In this document: positions 9,291 through 16,781 of the stretch, piece after piece
Position numbering within the stretch: the first letter of the stretch is position 1
Layout of the letters: each line of letters opens with the position of its first letter
From: JAJTFW01 sp031411335
GTDB lineage: Bacteria; Bacteroidota; Bacteroidia; AKYH767-A; OLB10
Reading direction: 5' to 3'
Assembly (NCBI GenBank): GCA_031411335.1
Contig: JANOAX010000121.1
Coordinates: 1 to 45,886 of the forward strand
Length of the DNA: 45,886 bases
Notes under the pieces: model-generated
What the model saw: the letters and a program-made list of their open reading frames with translations, nothing else
Databases searched by the model: none
Told to the model about the DNA's origin: nothing
Translations under genes and position numbers: made by a program

Positions 9291-9544
9291 TTTTTTATGA
9301 TAGCGAGGCTTCGCTATGATTTTTTATGATTACTTATCGTTGCATTTAACTTTAGACTTAGAACGCTGATGACACGGATAAATACGATTTTCACGGATTT
9401 TCTTTGCGGTCGCTGCTGAACGCTGCGAACACTGCGTTTAAGTGTGAATTATATGTCTGTAACTAACTGTATATCAACGGCTACAAATCCCTTGTAACCT
9501 ATGTATTTTCATCGACGTAGAAAGCAAAGACTAAACACAAAATC
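9291..9544. repeat. Intergenic segment with short inverted and degenerate repeats
   Basis: TAGCGA (9301-9306) and TCGCTA form a small hairpin, flanked by two copies of TTTTTTATGAT. At about 9359-9440 there is CGCTGATGACACGGATAAA, ATTTTCACGGATTTTC and GCGGTCGCTGCTGAACGCTG, a degenerate repeat type I recall from Bacteroidota intergenic DNA. No coding frame is convincing here. Confidence 0.45.
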
Positions 9545-10840
9545 ATGAAAAATCTTTCATTAATAGTATGTTTCTGTTTGCTTGCTGGATCAGCTTTAGC
9601 ACAACACGACAATCTAAGTAACTTAAGTGCTGAATGGGTACGAACTCCAGCGCGTAATGCAGCAACGGATGCAAATGACATCGTTGTTTACAATCCTGCA
9701 GGACTTATTAAATTAAACAATGGTTTCCATATTAACATGGGAAATCAAAGTTTATTCAGAAAGCCTAGTCATACCTTCGACTTCGGTATGGGTGGTGGCG
9801 AAAAAACGTACACACAAGATGGAAACGATCTATTTCTTCCTAACTTATACATGACGTATAAGCAAAATAATTTTGCTCTCTTCACTGGTGTCTTTATGGC
9901 AGGCGGTGGCGCAACAGCAAACTATCCTACAGGAAGTATCACCACAGAATTAATCGGAATGCAAGCTTTAATGGGTGCACAAGGCGCTTATGCTGCTTAT
10001 GATCATCAAAGCATGAAAGCTTCTTCTTTTTACTTAACAACAACGTTAGGTGGATCGTATGCTGTAAATGAAATGATTTCATTTGCTGTGGCTGGTCGCT
10101 ATATTTCTGCAACGAACAAAACGCAAGCGGGATTATCGTTAACACAATCACCTATGATGTTTCCTGATTCACGTTTTGAATTGAATACAACAGAAACTGC
10201 TGCTGGCTTTGGTGGTGTATTTAGTATGATGGTGCAAGCAAGTCCACGCACACGCTTTACAGCTCGTTATGAGTCGGCAGTGAAAATGGATTTCGAAACC
10301 AAGACAAAAAAAGATGATTTAGGTATCACTACAGATGGCTCAAAAAGTCGTCGCGATTTACCTTCTGTGATTGCATTTGGTGCTGCGTTTGCGGCTACCC
10401 CTACCGTTATGATTTATGGTGACTTCAACTACTATGCACAATCATCTGCTAACTGGGGTACATCAACAATGGCTACAGAAGAAAAGAACTATGCTAACTT
10501 AGCTGGTGACGCTATGGGAATTAATATTGCTTCTACTTTCCAAGCAGGAAAAAACTTCTTGTTTAGTGTGGGTGGTGGATACACTGATTTCCAATACAGC
10601 GATCGCAATGGGTACTTCACGAAAGCCGGTGCCTTTGAAACAGCTCCTGACGATAACTACAATATCAACACAGGAATAAGCTATACGATTAGCAACAACA
10701 TTACATTCACTGCGGCTTATATGCATACTTTCTACAAAGATCAAACGGTTACTGCAGTTCTTGCACAGCCTTTAGATGTGAAAGTAAAAACAAGCAATAG
10801 CTTAGATGCAATTGCAATTGGTGTAGACATTAAATTCTAA
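9545..10840 (+). CDS. FadL/OMPP1/TodX-family outer membrane channel
   Basis: 431 residues. Residues 1-19 are a signal peptide (MKNLSLIVCFCLLAGSALAQ). The mature start SAEWVRTPARNAATDANDIVVYNPAGL carries the NPAG signature of the FadL family of 14-strand beta-barrels that take up long-chain fatty acids and other hydrophobic compounds by lateral diffusion. The rest has alternating aromatic/hydrophobic strands (RFTARYESAVKMDFETK, MIYGDFNYYAQSSANW) and ends in a barrel-type terminal strand, AIAIGVDIKF, with terminal Phe as recognised by the BAM machinery. Length fits the family. It stands alone, closed by a strong terminator at 10861. The substrate cannot be deduced; hydrophobic solute uptake is the family-level expectation. 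Confidence 0.88.
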   Translation: MKNLSLIVCFCLLAGSALAQHDNLSNLSAEWVRTPARNAATDANDIVVYNPAGLIKLNNGFHINMGNQSLFRKPSHTFDFGMGGGEKTYTQDGNDLFLPNLYMTYKQNNFALFTGVFMAGGGATANYPTGSITTELIGMQALMGAQGAYAAYDHQSMKASSFYLTTTLGGSYAVNEMISFAVAGRYISATNKTQAGLSLTQSPMMFPDSRFELNTTETAAGFGGVFSMMVQASPRTRFTARYESAVKMDFETKTKKDDLGITTDGSKSRRDLPSVIAFGAAFAATPTVMIYGDFNYYAQSSANWGTSTMATEEKNYANLAGDAMGINIASTFQAGKNFLFSVGGGYTDFQYSDRNGYFTKAGAFETAPDDNYNINTGISYTISNNITFTAAYMHTFYKDQTVTAVLAQPLDVKVKTSNSLDAIAIGVDIKF

Positions 10841-10860
10841 TAAAAAATATTTTAGATCAA

Positions 10861-10891
10861 GAGCCGCTCGGAAATGAGCGGCTCTTTTTTT
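10861..10891. terminator. Bidirectional rho-independent terminator
   Basis: GAGCCGCTC (10861-10869), loop GGAAAT, GAGCGGCTC (10876-10884) and T7. It lies between the convergent FadL-type gene and the SRPBCC gene, whose stop codon (10890-10892) overlaps the T tract. Confidence 0.92.
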
Positions 10892-11381
10892 ATCCATTCA
10901 CTACGATTCCGTTGCCGATGTCTTTGTTGCGAAGATCGATGCCATTCTCGAGCCATGCTTTTAAGTTTACGAGATAAAAAGCCCATCCAGAAGAACATCC
11001 TATACGAATATTTTTCTTCGACTCATCATCTTCGGGAATTTCAGATTGCGTTAACGTAACCAGAACTTGATTATTCAAAAGAGAAAGCTTCACTTCTACT
11101 TTCGTTTTGCCGGCGAAATAAAAAGAAAAAAGATCTTTTCCATTGGCTTCTAAAATTTTTCCGTATTCGGTAAATTCATAGCCATACCAGTTCCAAGCGT
11201 ATTCATCGCCTTCTTGCATCGCATCGCTCATCTCAAAAACATCCTCTGATTTCTTCACGCATGCTTTTGATAAAAACCATTTTTCCAATTCATCACAATT
11301 GTTCCAGGCTGCATATACTTTTTCCATGGGCGCATTGACTACAATGCGTTGAGTGAATTTTGTCCAGTCGAAATCTTGCAT
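10890..11381 (-). CDS. SRPBCC (AHSA1/START-like) domain protein
   Basis: 163 residues. The start FTQRIVVNAPMEKVYAAWNNCDELEKWFLSKA is the hallmark first strand and helix of the SRPBCC/AHSA1-like fold, a helix-grip cavity that binds hydrophobic ligands or proteins. Later strands YEFTEYGKILEANGKDLFSFYF and QVLVTLTQSEIP, with a final helix GWAFYLVNLKAWLENGIDLRN, also fit, and the length is normal. No signal peptide, so cytoplasmic. It is the last gene of a minus-strand cluster, 16 bp after the DinB-like gene. Both neighbours belong to small-molecule-binding or modifying families often paired in Bacteroidota; the ligand is unknown. Confidence 0.85.
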   Translation of the reverse strand: MQDFDWTKFTQRIVVNAPMEKVYAAWNNCDELEKWFLSKACVKKSEDVFEMSDAMQEGDEYAWNWYGYEFTEYGKILEANGKDLFSFYFAGKTKVEVKLSLLNNQVLVTLTQSEIPEDDESKKNIRIGCSSGWAFYLVNLKAWLENGIDLRNKDIGNGIVVNG

Positions 11382-11397
11382 ATGAGAATTTATTTTT

Positions 11398-11925
11398 TTA
11401 CACTATCGGAAAATATCTTTCCTCCATCACTTTCATGTGGTGCATTTGATGGCCCACCAAAACAAAACCAAGTGCGAGTACCGACATTTCGATTTCAAAA
11501 CAGATTCCAGTCTGCATTAATGTTTCTGCATTACAACTCTTCAATAAATTACAGGATGCTTTTCTAAGAAATATAAACTCATCTCTTAGATCATCGAGTG
11601 AACGACTATTGGCGTTTGCATTGGCGACAAACAAATCCTCGTCGTAACCTGCGAGTGGAGTATGGTCGTTTCGGGCAATGCGCAGAATGCGATAACTCTG
11701 CACGCGTTCATTATCGTTGATGTGTTGAAGGATGTCCTTTACCGTCCACTTTCCTTCTTGATAGACGCGATTGCCTATTCTTTCTAAACGATCCCAATCG
11801 AAATTATCCCAATACTCCAGCGAATTTCCTAAGGCATGAATTAGATCATCTTCCTCTACTTCCAAAATATAACGATCAAAGAAGGTGGGCAGGGGTTGAA
11901 TCCTGTTTTTGTTAAATGCATTCAT
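11398..11925 (-). CDS. DinB-like (DinB_2) metal-dependent helical-bundle protein
   Basis: 175 residues. The pattern fits the DinB/YfiT four-helix-bundle superfamily: WTVKDILQHINDNERVQSYRILRIARND in the second helix and VGHQMHHMKVMEERYFPI near the C-terminus. H68, H159 and H163 (or H162) are the likely three metal-ligand histidines. Such proteins often act as thiol-dependent transferases or detoxification enzymes (bacillithiol or mycothiol S-transferase relatives), or are uncharacterised. No signal peptide; probably cytoplasmic. It sits 16 bp upstream of the SRPBCC gene and 30 bp downstream of the secreted hypothetical 11956-12867. The specific reaction is unknown. Confidence 0.85.
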   Translation of the reverse strand: MNAFNKNRIQPLPTFFDRYILEVEEDDLIHALGNSLEYWDNFDWDRLERIGNRVYQEGKWTVKDILQHINDNERVQSYRILRIARNDHTPLAGYDEDLFVANANANSRSLDDLRDEFIFLRKASCNLLKSCNAETLMQTGICFEIEMSVLALGFVLVGHQMHHMKVMEERYFPIV

Positions 11926-11955
11926 AATAATAAAAATATTTAAAAGTTTAACTCA

Positions 11956-12867
11956 TTATTTTAATTGAAAACTCTTTGCTATAGGCTCAAAAGTCTTACG
12001 GCTTAATTCCAATGAACTCATCGACCTTCCCATCATCACATAATAATTCTCCTTCATACCATAAAGAAAAACCTGATAATTATAACTTGATTTTTTCGTC
12101 TTACTGAGGGTAGTACTCTCCATAATATATCCTTTCAGATTGTGAATAGTAATAGGATTTATGGAAACAGAAATCACAGAATCGGTACTGGTAAGGCCCT
12201 TTAATTTTAATTCAGCAAATTCTTTTTCGTTATTAGGCTTTACTTTTATTGATTGAGATGCAATTGAAAAACTCAAAAAGGCGGGAGTATTACCTTCATT
12301 ATTGGTATATACCACACCGGTACTTGAATTTTTCGCTACCTTAAAAATACTAGTATCGATATTGACAGAATAATTAAGGGAGGCAAAAGGATCCTCCACC
12401 ATATTCTCATCAAATATTGTTGTCAATACTATTTTTTTCAAATCATCACATAAGACTGTATTACTATCTGGCGCCATGGCATCAATAAAAATTGTTTTTG
12501 CAGAATCTCCAAAAACTAAAAAATACTTTCGCATTTTTCCATTTTTACCTTGATTATATAACTCATATAAATAGGCTTTAGTGTTTGAAACCATAACTTC
12601 TTTCTTGTCCACTAAATGAAAACCTTTATTCTTCATATTATCGGATTCAACCGAAGCCCTATTTTTTTCCAATGGATTACGTAATATAGAAACGATAACA
12701 CTTCCGTTCATTGAAGAATGCTCAAATCCATTGAATCGAGTTGCTAATTTGAATTTATCACTTACTTCCATGCTACATTTCGTGCCCGGAACAATAGTAC
12801 GCTTTACCGTTTGGCTAAACAGAGAACTTGAAATTAATAACTGAGCAACTATTAATAAATACTTCAC
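11956..12867 (-). CDS. Secreted hypothetical protein, possibly two PsbP-like modules
   Basis: 303 residues with a signal peptide (MKYLLIVAQLLISSSLFSQ). The mature chain reads as two related halves. Half one (about 25-140): IVPGTKCSMEVSDKFKLA, GSVIVSILRNP, KAYLYELYNQGKNGKMRKYF, TIFIDAMAPD. Half two (about 165-303): NYSVNIDTSIFKVAK, AFLSFSIASQS, GYIMESTTLSKTKKSSYNYQ, NYYVMMGRSMSS. The order of strand, strand, amphipathic helix and two strands recalls the PsbP/DUF1795 alpha-beta fold, but I cannot confirm it. No catalytic motif is visible. It is first in a three-gene minus-strand cluster. Export predicts a periplasmic or outer-envelope location. Confidence 0.75.
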   Translation of the reverse strand: MKYLLIVAQLLISSSLFSQTVKRTIVPGTKCSMEVSDKFKLATRFNGFEHSSMNGSVIVSILRNPLEKNRASVESDNMKNKGFHLVDKKEVMVSNTKAYLYELYNQGKNGKMRKYFLVFGDSAKTIFIDAMAPDSNTVLCDDLKKIVLTTIFDENMVEDPFASLNYSVNIDTSIFKVAKNSSTGVVYTNNEGNTPAFLSFSIASQSIKVKPNNEKEFAELKLKGLTSTDSVISVSINPITIHNLKGYIMESTTLSKTKKSSYNYQVFLYGMKENYYVMMGRSMSSLELSRKTFEPIAKSFQLK

Positions 12868-13020
12868 GTGATCTTTTTTAATAAGTTAGAGAATGTAAAA
12901 GTAAAACAGTTTTCATCAATACCTCTATCCTTATTTCATGAACTATTACCTAAAACTCAAAAATGTTTAAGAATAAACTTCCCTTTATAAAACATAACTA
13001 ATTGTAATTCATTTATTTAA

Positions 13021-13049
13021 TTGAAACGAACCGTAAATGAGTAACTTTA
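13021..13049 (+). promoter_or_regulatory. Candidate promoter of the sigma/anti-sigma unit
   Basis: TTG (13021-13023), 18-nt spacer, TAACTTTA (13042-13049; 7 of 8 bases of the implied TAnnTTTG box). It lies 47 nt upstream of the proposed GTG start of the ECF sigma gene. The main sigma factor would be expected to use it; autoregulation by the ECF sigma cannot be judged. Confidence 0.45.
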
Positions 13050-13095
13050 AGCCAAGAAGTTAGTCTTATTCTCGGACTCCAATTTACTCGCAACT

Positions 13096-13584
13096 GTGAC
13101 CACAGAAGAATACAATATTTGTGTAGATAGCCATGCTGATGGTGTCTACCGTTTTATCTTACATAGCACACGAGACAAGGAATTTTCACAGGATATCGTC
13201 CAGGATTCATTTGAAAAGATGTGGATGAATTTAGACAATATAAAAGGGGAAAAGTCAAAGTCCTATTTGTATACGACTGCTTATCATACAATGCTCGAAA
13301 AACTTCGTCGACAAAAAAAGCAAGGAAATTGGAATGAGGTGAGTGAATCGGATTACAGTCATAGTAGTGGTCACTATCAAGGATTAAAAGAAATTATTAA
13401 AAGTGCCTTGGATCGATTACCTGAAATACAGAAGTCGGTGATCATGTTGAGAGATTACGAAGGTTATTCGTACCAAGAAATTGGGGAAATCACCAACTTA
13501 AGTGAATCACAAGTAAAAGTATATATCTACCGGGCAAGATTAGCGATGAAAGAATTCATCGGAAAATTGGAGAATGTCATTTAA
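13096..13584 (+). CDS. ECF-type RNA polymerase sigma factor
   Basis: 162 residues. Region 2 spans about 10-75 (SQDIVQDSFEKMWMNLDNIKG, then KSYLYTTAYHTMLEKLRRQKK). Region 4 spans about 105-158, with YSYQEIGEITNLSESQVKVY as the helix-turn-helix that would contact the -35 element. Regions 1 and 3 are absent and length fits ECF factors. No ATG occurs in frame upstream; GTG at 13096 is the best start. The stop overlaps the next gene by 11 bp, so translation is probably coupled. Together with the membrane anti-sigma-like protein and the GIN-domain protein this is a common Bacteroidota envelope-response arrangement. Target promoters are unknown. Confidence 0.9.
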   Translation: MTTEEYNICVDSHADGVYRFILHSTRDKEFSQDIVQDSFEKMWMNLDNIKGEKSKSYLYTTAYHTMLEKLRRQKKQGNWNEVSESDYSHSSGHYQGLKEIIKSALDRLPEIQKSVIMLRDYEGYSYQEIGEITNLSESQVKVYIYRARLAMKEFIGKLENVI

Positions 13585-15010
13585 AATGAATATCAATAAA
13601 AACAATTACGAAGTGTGGTTTCTCGATTATTTCGAGAATCAGCTAAGCGCCGAACAGGTAGCTGAGTTGTTTTTGTTTTTAGAACAACATCCTTTACTTA
13701 AAGAAGAGTTTGATGCTTTTGCTGACACAACCATTACACCACCGTTGATAGAAGAAGAGAAATTGTATAACAAACAATCGCTCAAAAAATACGATGAGGC
13801 TTGTGAAGAAAATATTCATGAATGGTTGATTGCACAATTAGAAGGAGACTTAACGACTCAACAATTGCAAAGTCTTAAGAAATTTTTAAATGCAAATCCT
13901 TCTTATTTGAAAGATCAAGCAATCCTTGCGAAGACAAAATTAGAAAATAGTCTTGATGAAAATTTTGATCGAAAAGCAAACGTAAAAGAATTTGCTGCTA
14001 TTACAACGAATAATATTCAGAACTGGTTAATTGCTGATTTGCATGGTGATTTGAATTTACAAGAGCGTACAGCTTTATTAGCGTTCTTAAAAAATCATCC
14101 TCAGTTTGCCGTGGATAAAGCGCTTTACCAACAAACGATTTTGTCAGCAGTGAATGAAGAAGAATTTCCAAACAAGAAAAAATTACGCAAGGGAATTGTT
14201 ATTCCATTCTATCAACAAAAGCATTTATATCGTATAGCTGCATTGATTTTATTATTGATGGGTGCTGGTATTCTATTTACGATTTATCAAAACAATACGG
14301 GATCAGATCGACATCTTGTAGAAGTTAAAGATTCAATCGTGACGCCTAATTTGAATACTCCATCGCGAAGCCTCGCGAATCCCATCTACGAAAAAGAAAA
14401 ACAAATTGCATCAGTAGATACTCTTTCCAAAACGACACCCCCATCTACCCAAGATAGAAAATCTCAAAAGGTTGTACTTCCTAAAATTAATCAGGAGCAA
14501 AACAATTTGGCAGAACAAAAAACTATACCTAAACTTAATAAAAAGTCGTTACAACCATCTCGCATCGAAAATAAATTTGTACGACAAGAAGAGGAATTGA
14601 TGGCGATGGAATTAAAAGGAACTCAACCGATACCTGTAAGTCAACCTACACTTCCGGTGGAGCGACGCTATACACCAAAAGCCACTATTGGGTATGAAAA
14701 TCCGAACGAGCCACCATCGCTCTTGGAAATTTTACAAGCTTCACGTCTTGCCAATGAAGTAATTGATGTCACTGCAAAAAAATTTAATAGCGCAGTAGGT
14801 GGAGATTTAGTGAGTAGTCCAGAAAATCCAATTCAACTACCATTCAAAAGCCGACTTTATAAATTTGTTGGAAATGCCATCAGTAAAATTTCAAATAACA
14901 AAGTCAAAGTACGGACGACATTTAATCCCATCACTGGGAAAATGAGTGCGTATGAAATACAGACGAACAAAAAAATCATACAACGTCAATTTGATTCGGC
15001 TAAATATTAA
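13574..15010 (+). CDS. Membrane anti-sigma-like protein with three tandem N-terminal modules
   Basis: 478 residues; ATG at 13574 overlaps the sigma gene, with a second in-frame ATG at 13586. The cytoplasmic part has three similar modules: 11-50 (NYEVWFLDYFENQLSAEQVA...), 80-123 (NIHEWLIAQLEGDLTTQQLQ...) and 147-190 (NIQNWLIADLHGDLNLQER...). Each resembles the short helical module that opens many Bacteroidota anti-sigma-like proteins. One transmembrane helix follows (218-238, LYRIAALILLLMGAGILFTIY). The periplasmic part (240-478) is polar and Pro/Lys/Gln-rich, probably disordered, then a conserved-looking tail FKSRLYKFVGNAISKISNNK. The gene order supports sequestration of the upstream sigma factor at the membrane. 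The classic zinc HxxxCxxC motif is not seen, so binding to sigma is inferred. Confidence 0.75.
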   Translation: MSFKMNINKNNYEVWFLDYFENQLSAEQVAELFLFLEQHPLLKEEFDAFADTTITPPLIEEEKLYNKQSLKKYDEACEENIHEWLIAQLEGDLTTQQLQSLKKFLNANPSYLKDQAILAKTKLENSLDENFDRKANVKEFAAITTNNIQNWLIADLHGDLNLQERTALLAFLKNHPQFAVDKALYQQTILSAVNEEEFPNKKKLRKGIVIPFYQQKHLYRIAALILLLMGAGILFTIYQNNTGSDRHLVEVKDSIVTPNLNTPSRSLANPIYEKEKQIASVDTLSKTTPPSTQDRKSQKVVLPKINQEQNNLAEQKTIPKLNKKSLQPSRIENKFVRQEEELMAMELKGTQPIPVSQPTLPVERRYTPKATIGYENPNEPPSLLEILQASRLANEVIDVTAKKFNSAVGGDLVSSPENPIQLPFKSRLYKFVGNAISKISNNKVKVRTTFNPITGKMSAYEIQTNKKIIQRQFDSAKY

Positions 15011-15086
15011 AATTAAATAAATATTCTGTAACTTTTAGTTCCCCCTTTTCATCTTAACAATAAGAATCCAATAAAATATTACGAAC

Positions 15087-16532
15087 ATGAAAAATCTCAC
15101 ATTAGTATTGATTGCCCTTTATTGCTTCATTGGACAAATTAGTTTTGCACAATCTGAAGAAACACGAAATCTTTCCAACTTCAGTACCATACATATTAAA
15201 GATCATGCGGAAGTGCATGTACGAATTGGAAGTCCGCAGGAAGTAAAAATTATTTCTGAAAACGATCTCAACAAAACCGAAACTAAAGTTGAAGACGAAG
15301 AATTAAATATCCAAGGAAAAAATGCAGTACTGTACATCACGATCGAAAAATTAGAAGGAGTAAAAATCAGCGGTATTGGAAAAGTAATTGCAGACAGCGT
15401 TATCACTGGGAAATATTTAGAACTTTCCATCTCGGGTTCAGGGACAATAAAGATGCCTATTAATGTAGACAATTTAGAAATAAAAATTAGCGGATTAGGC
15501 AAAGTACAACTAGAAGGAGTTGCCAATCATGTAGAAAGTTCAGTAAGCGGCAGTGCAAAAGTTGATGCTCTCCAGTTAACAGCAAAAGATGCAGAAGCAA
15601 AGATTAGCGGTGTTGGAAAATTCATGATGGATGTTACGGAGTCGTTAGAATTAAATATTTCTGGATCGGGCACCTTCTATTACAAAACCAAACCTACTAG
15701 TTTAAATACCAATATCAGTGGCATTGGAAAACATGGTGTTTACAATGGAGACAAAACATCTGATAACAATCGCAGTCATGATGGAAACGATACGGATGAA
15801 TATGTGAGTGCTCCAAACGATGATCGCAACTATGGTATCCATTGGGATCGAGATTCCATTTTTAACAGAAGTGAAAATGCAAGATCGCATTGGAATGGTT
15901 TTGAAATAGGGTTCAATCAACTCCTAGTAAAAGATAAATTCAGCACGGATATTCCTGATGGATATGATTTCTTAGAATTAAACTCGGGCAAATCTATCAA
16001 TGTAAACATCAATTTATTCTCACACGATTTTCCTCTCTATAAAAGATACCTGATGTTCACAACAGGAATTGGATTAACATTAAACAACTATCGCTTTAGC
16101 TCCGACAAAACATTATTATCGGACACCAACCGTACTGTTGCGTCTTACGATTATGACAAAAACAACGAGCGCATCAACTACAAAAAAAACAAACTAGCGG
16201 TTAACTATATCACCATTCCCTTCTTAGTACAATTTAATTCTCGATTAGAATTTAAAAAATCAATTCATGTTGCAACCGGACTTCTATTATCTTACAAATA
16301 CAATTCGCACTTAAAATTGGTGTATACGGAAGACGGAGATAAAGAAAAATCAAAGCGACATGACGAATTTAATATCCAGCCCTTTCGTTATGATGCCACG
16401 TTTCGAATCGGCTATCAATCGTACACTTTGTATGCTTCGTACTCATTAAACACGTTGTTTAAAGAAAATAGAGGGCCCAGTTTACATCCCTTTCAAATTG
16501 GGATCAACGTTTTAAATTTTGATTTCTTTTAA
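15087..16532 (+). CDS. GIN-domain (DUF2807) envelope protein with C-terminal outer-membrane-barrel-like domain
   Basis: 481 residues with a signal peptide (MKNLTLVLIALYCFIGQISFAQ). Residues about 28-225 form a GIN (DUF2807, putative adhesin head) beta-helix with repeats of about 20 residues: KISGIGKV, SISGSGTI, KISGLGKV, SVSGSAKV, KISGVGKF, NISGSGTF, NISGIGKH. A charged linker (about 226-265, rich in D, N and R) leads to residues 266-481, which have barrel-like strands (GFEIGFNQLLV, YLMFTTGIGLTLNNYRF, AVNYITIPFLVQFNSRLEF, TFRIGYQSYTLYASYSL) and end with F. This suggests a PorT/OmpA-like outer membrane barrel with a helical head. It is the third gene of the sigma unit, after 76 bp, and ends at a terminator (16606). 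Confidence 0.85.
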   Translation: MKNLTLVLIALYCFIGQISFAQSEETRNLSNFSTIHIKDHAEVHVRIGSPQEVKIISENDLNKTETKVEDEELNIQGKNAVLYITIEKLEGVKISGIGKVIADSVITGKYLELSISGSGTIKMPINVDNLEIKISGLGKVQLEGVANHVESSVSGSAKVDALQLTAKDAEAKISGVGKFMMDVTESLELNISGSGTFYYKTKPTSLNTNISGIGKHGVYNGDKTSDNNRSHDGNDTDEYVSAPNDDRNYGIHWDRDSIFNRSENARSHWNGFEIGFNQLLVKDKFSTDIPDGYDFLELNSGKSINVNINLFSHDFPLYKRYLMFTTGIGLTLNNYRFSSDKTLLSDTNRTVASYDYDKNNERINYKKNKLAVNYITIPFLVQFNSRLEFKKSIHVATGLLLSYKYNSHLKLVYTEDGDKEKSKRHDEFNIQPFRYDATFRIGYQSYTLYASYSLNTLFKENRGPSLHPFQIGINVLNFDFF

Positions 16533-16605
16533 TTATACACCAATCTACGACAAAGGATGAAATGTTAGAGGAGTGAAATAATAGTTCAGGTTTAATAAAA
16601 AAGTG

Positions 16606-16636
16606 AAAGGCATTGGAGATTTCAATGCCTTTATTT
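16606..16636 (+). terminator. Rho-independent terminator after the GIN-domain gene
   Basis: AAAGGCATTG (16606-16615), loop GAGATTT, CAATGCCTTT (16623-16632), then an AT-rich tail. A perfect 10-bp stem 73 nt after the stop. Confidence 0.8.
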
Positions 16637-16727
16637 ATTAAGGGCGTTTTTTCATAATAAACGTTACCTATTTTGAATTTCAATCTCGATTTTCAACTCA
16701 AACAGTGAGTTACCCTTTCACCATGTG

Positions 16728-16759
16728 TTTCGAAGATGATCAAATTTCCATTACTTTTG
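16728..16759 (+). promoter_or_regulatory. Bacteroidota promoter of the acyl-CoA carboxylase gene
   Basis: TTTC (16728-16731), 20-nt spacer, TACTTTTG (16752-16759), a perfect TAnnTTTG -7 box. The ATG at 16782 is 22 nt downstream, so the leader is very short. Confidence 0.65.
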
Positions 16760-16781
16760 AAGCCATAAATATCCATAGAAC

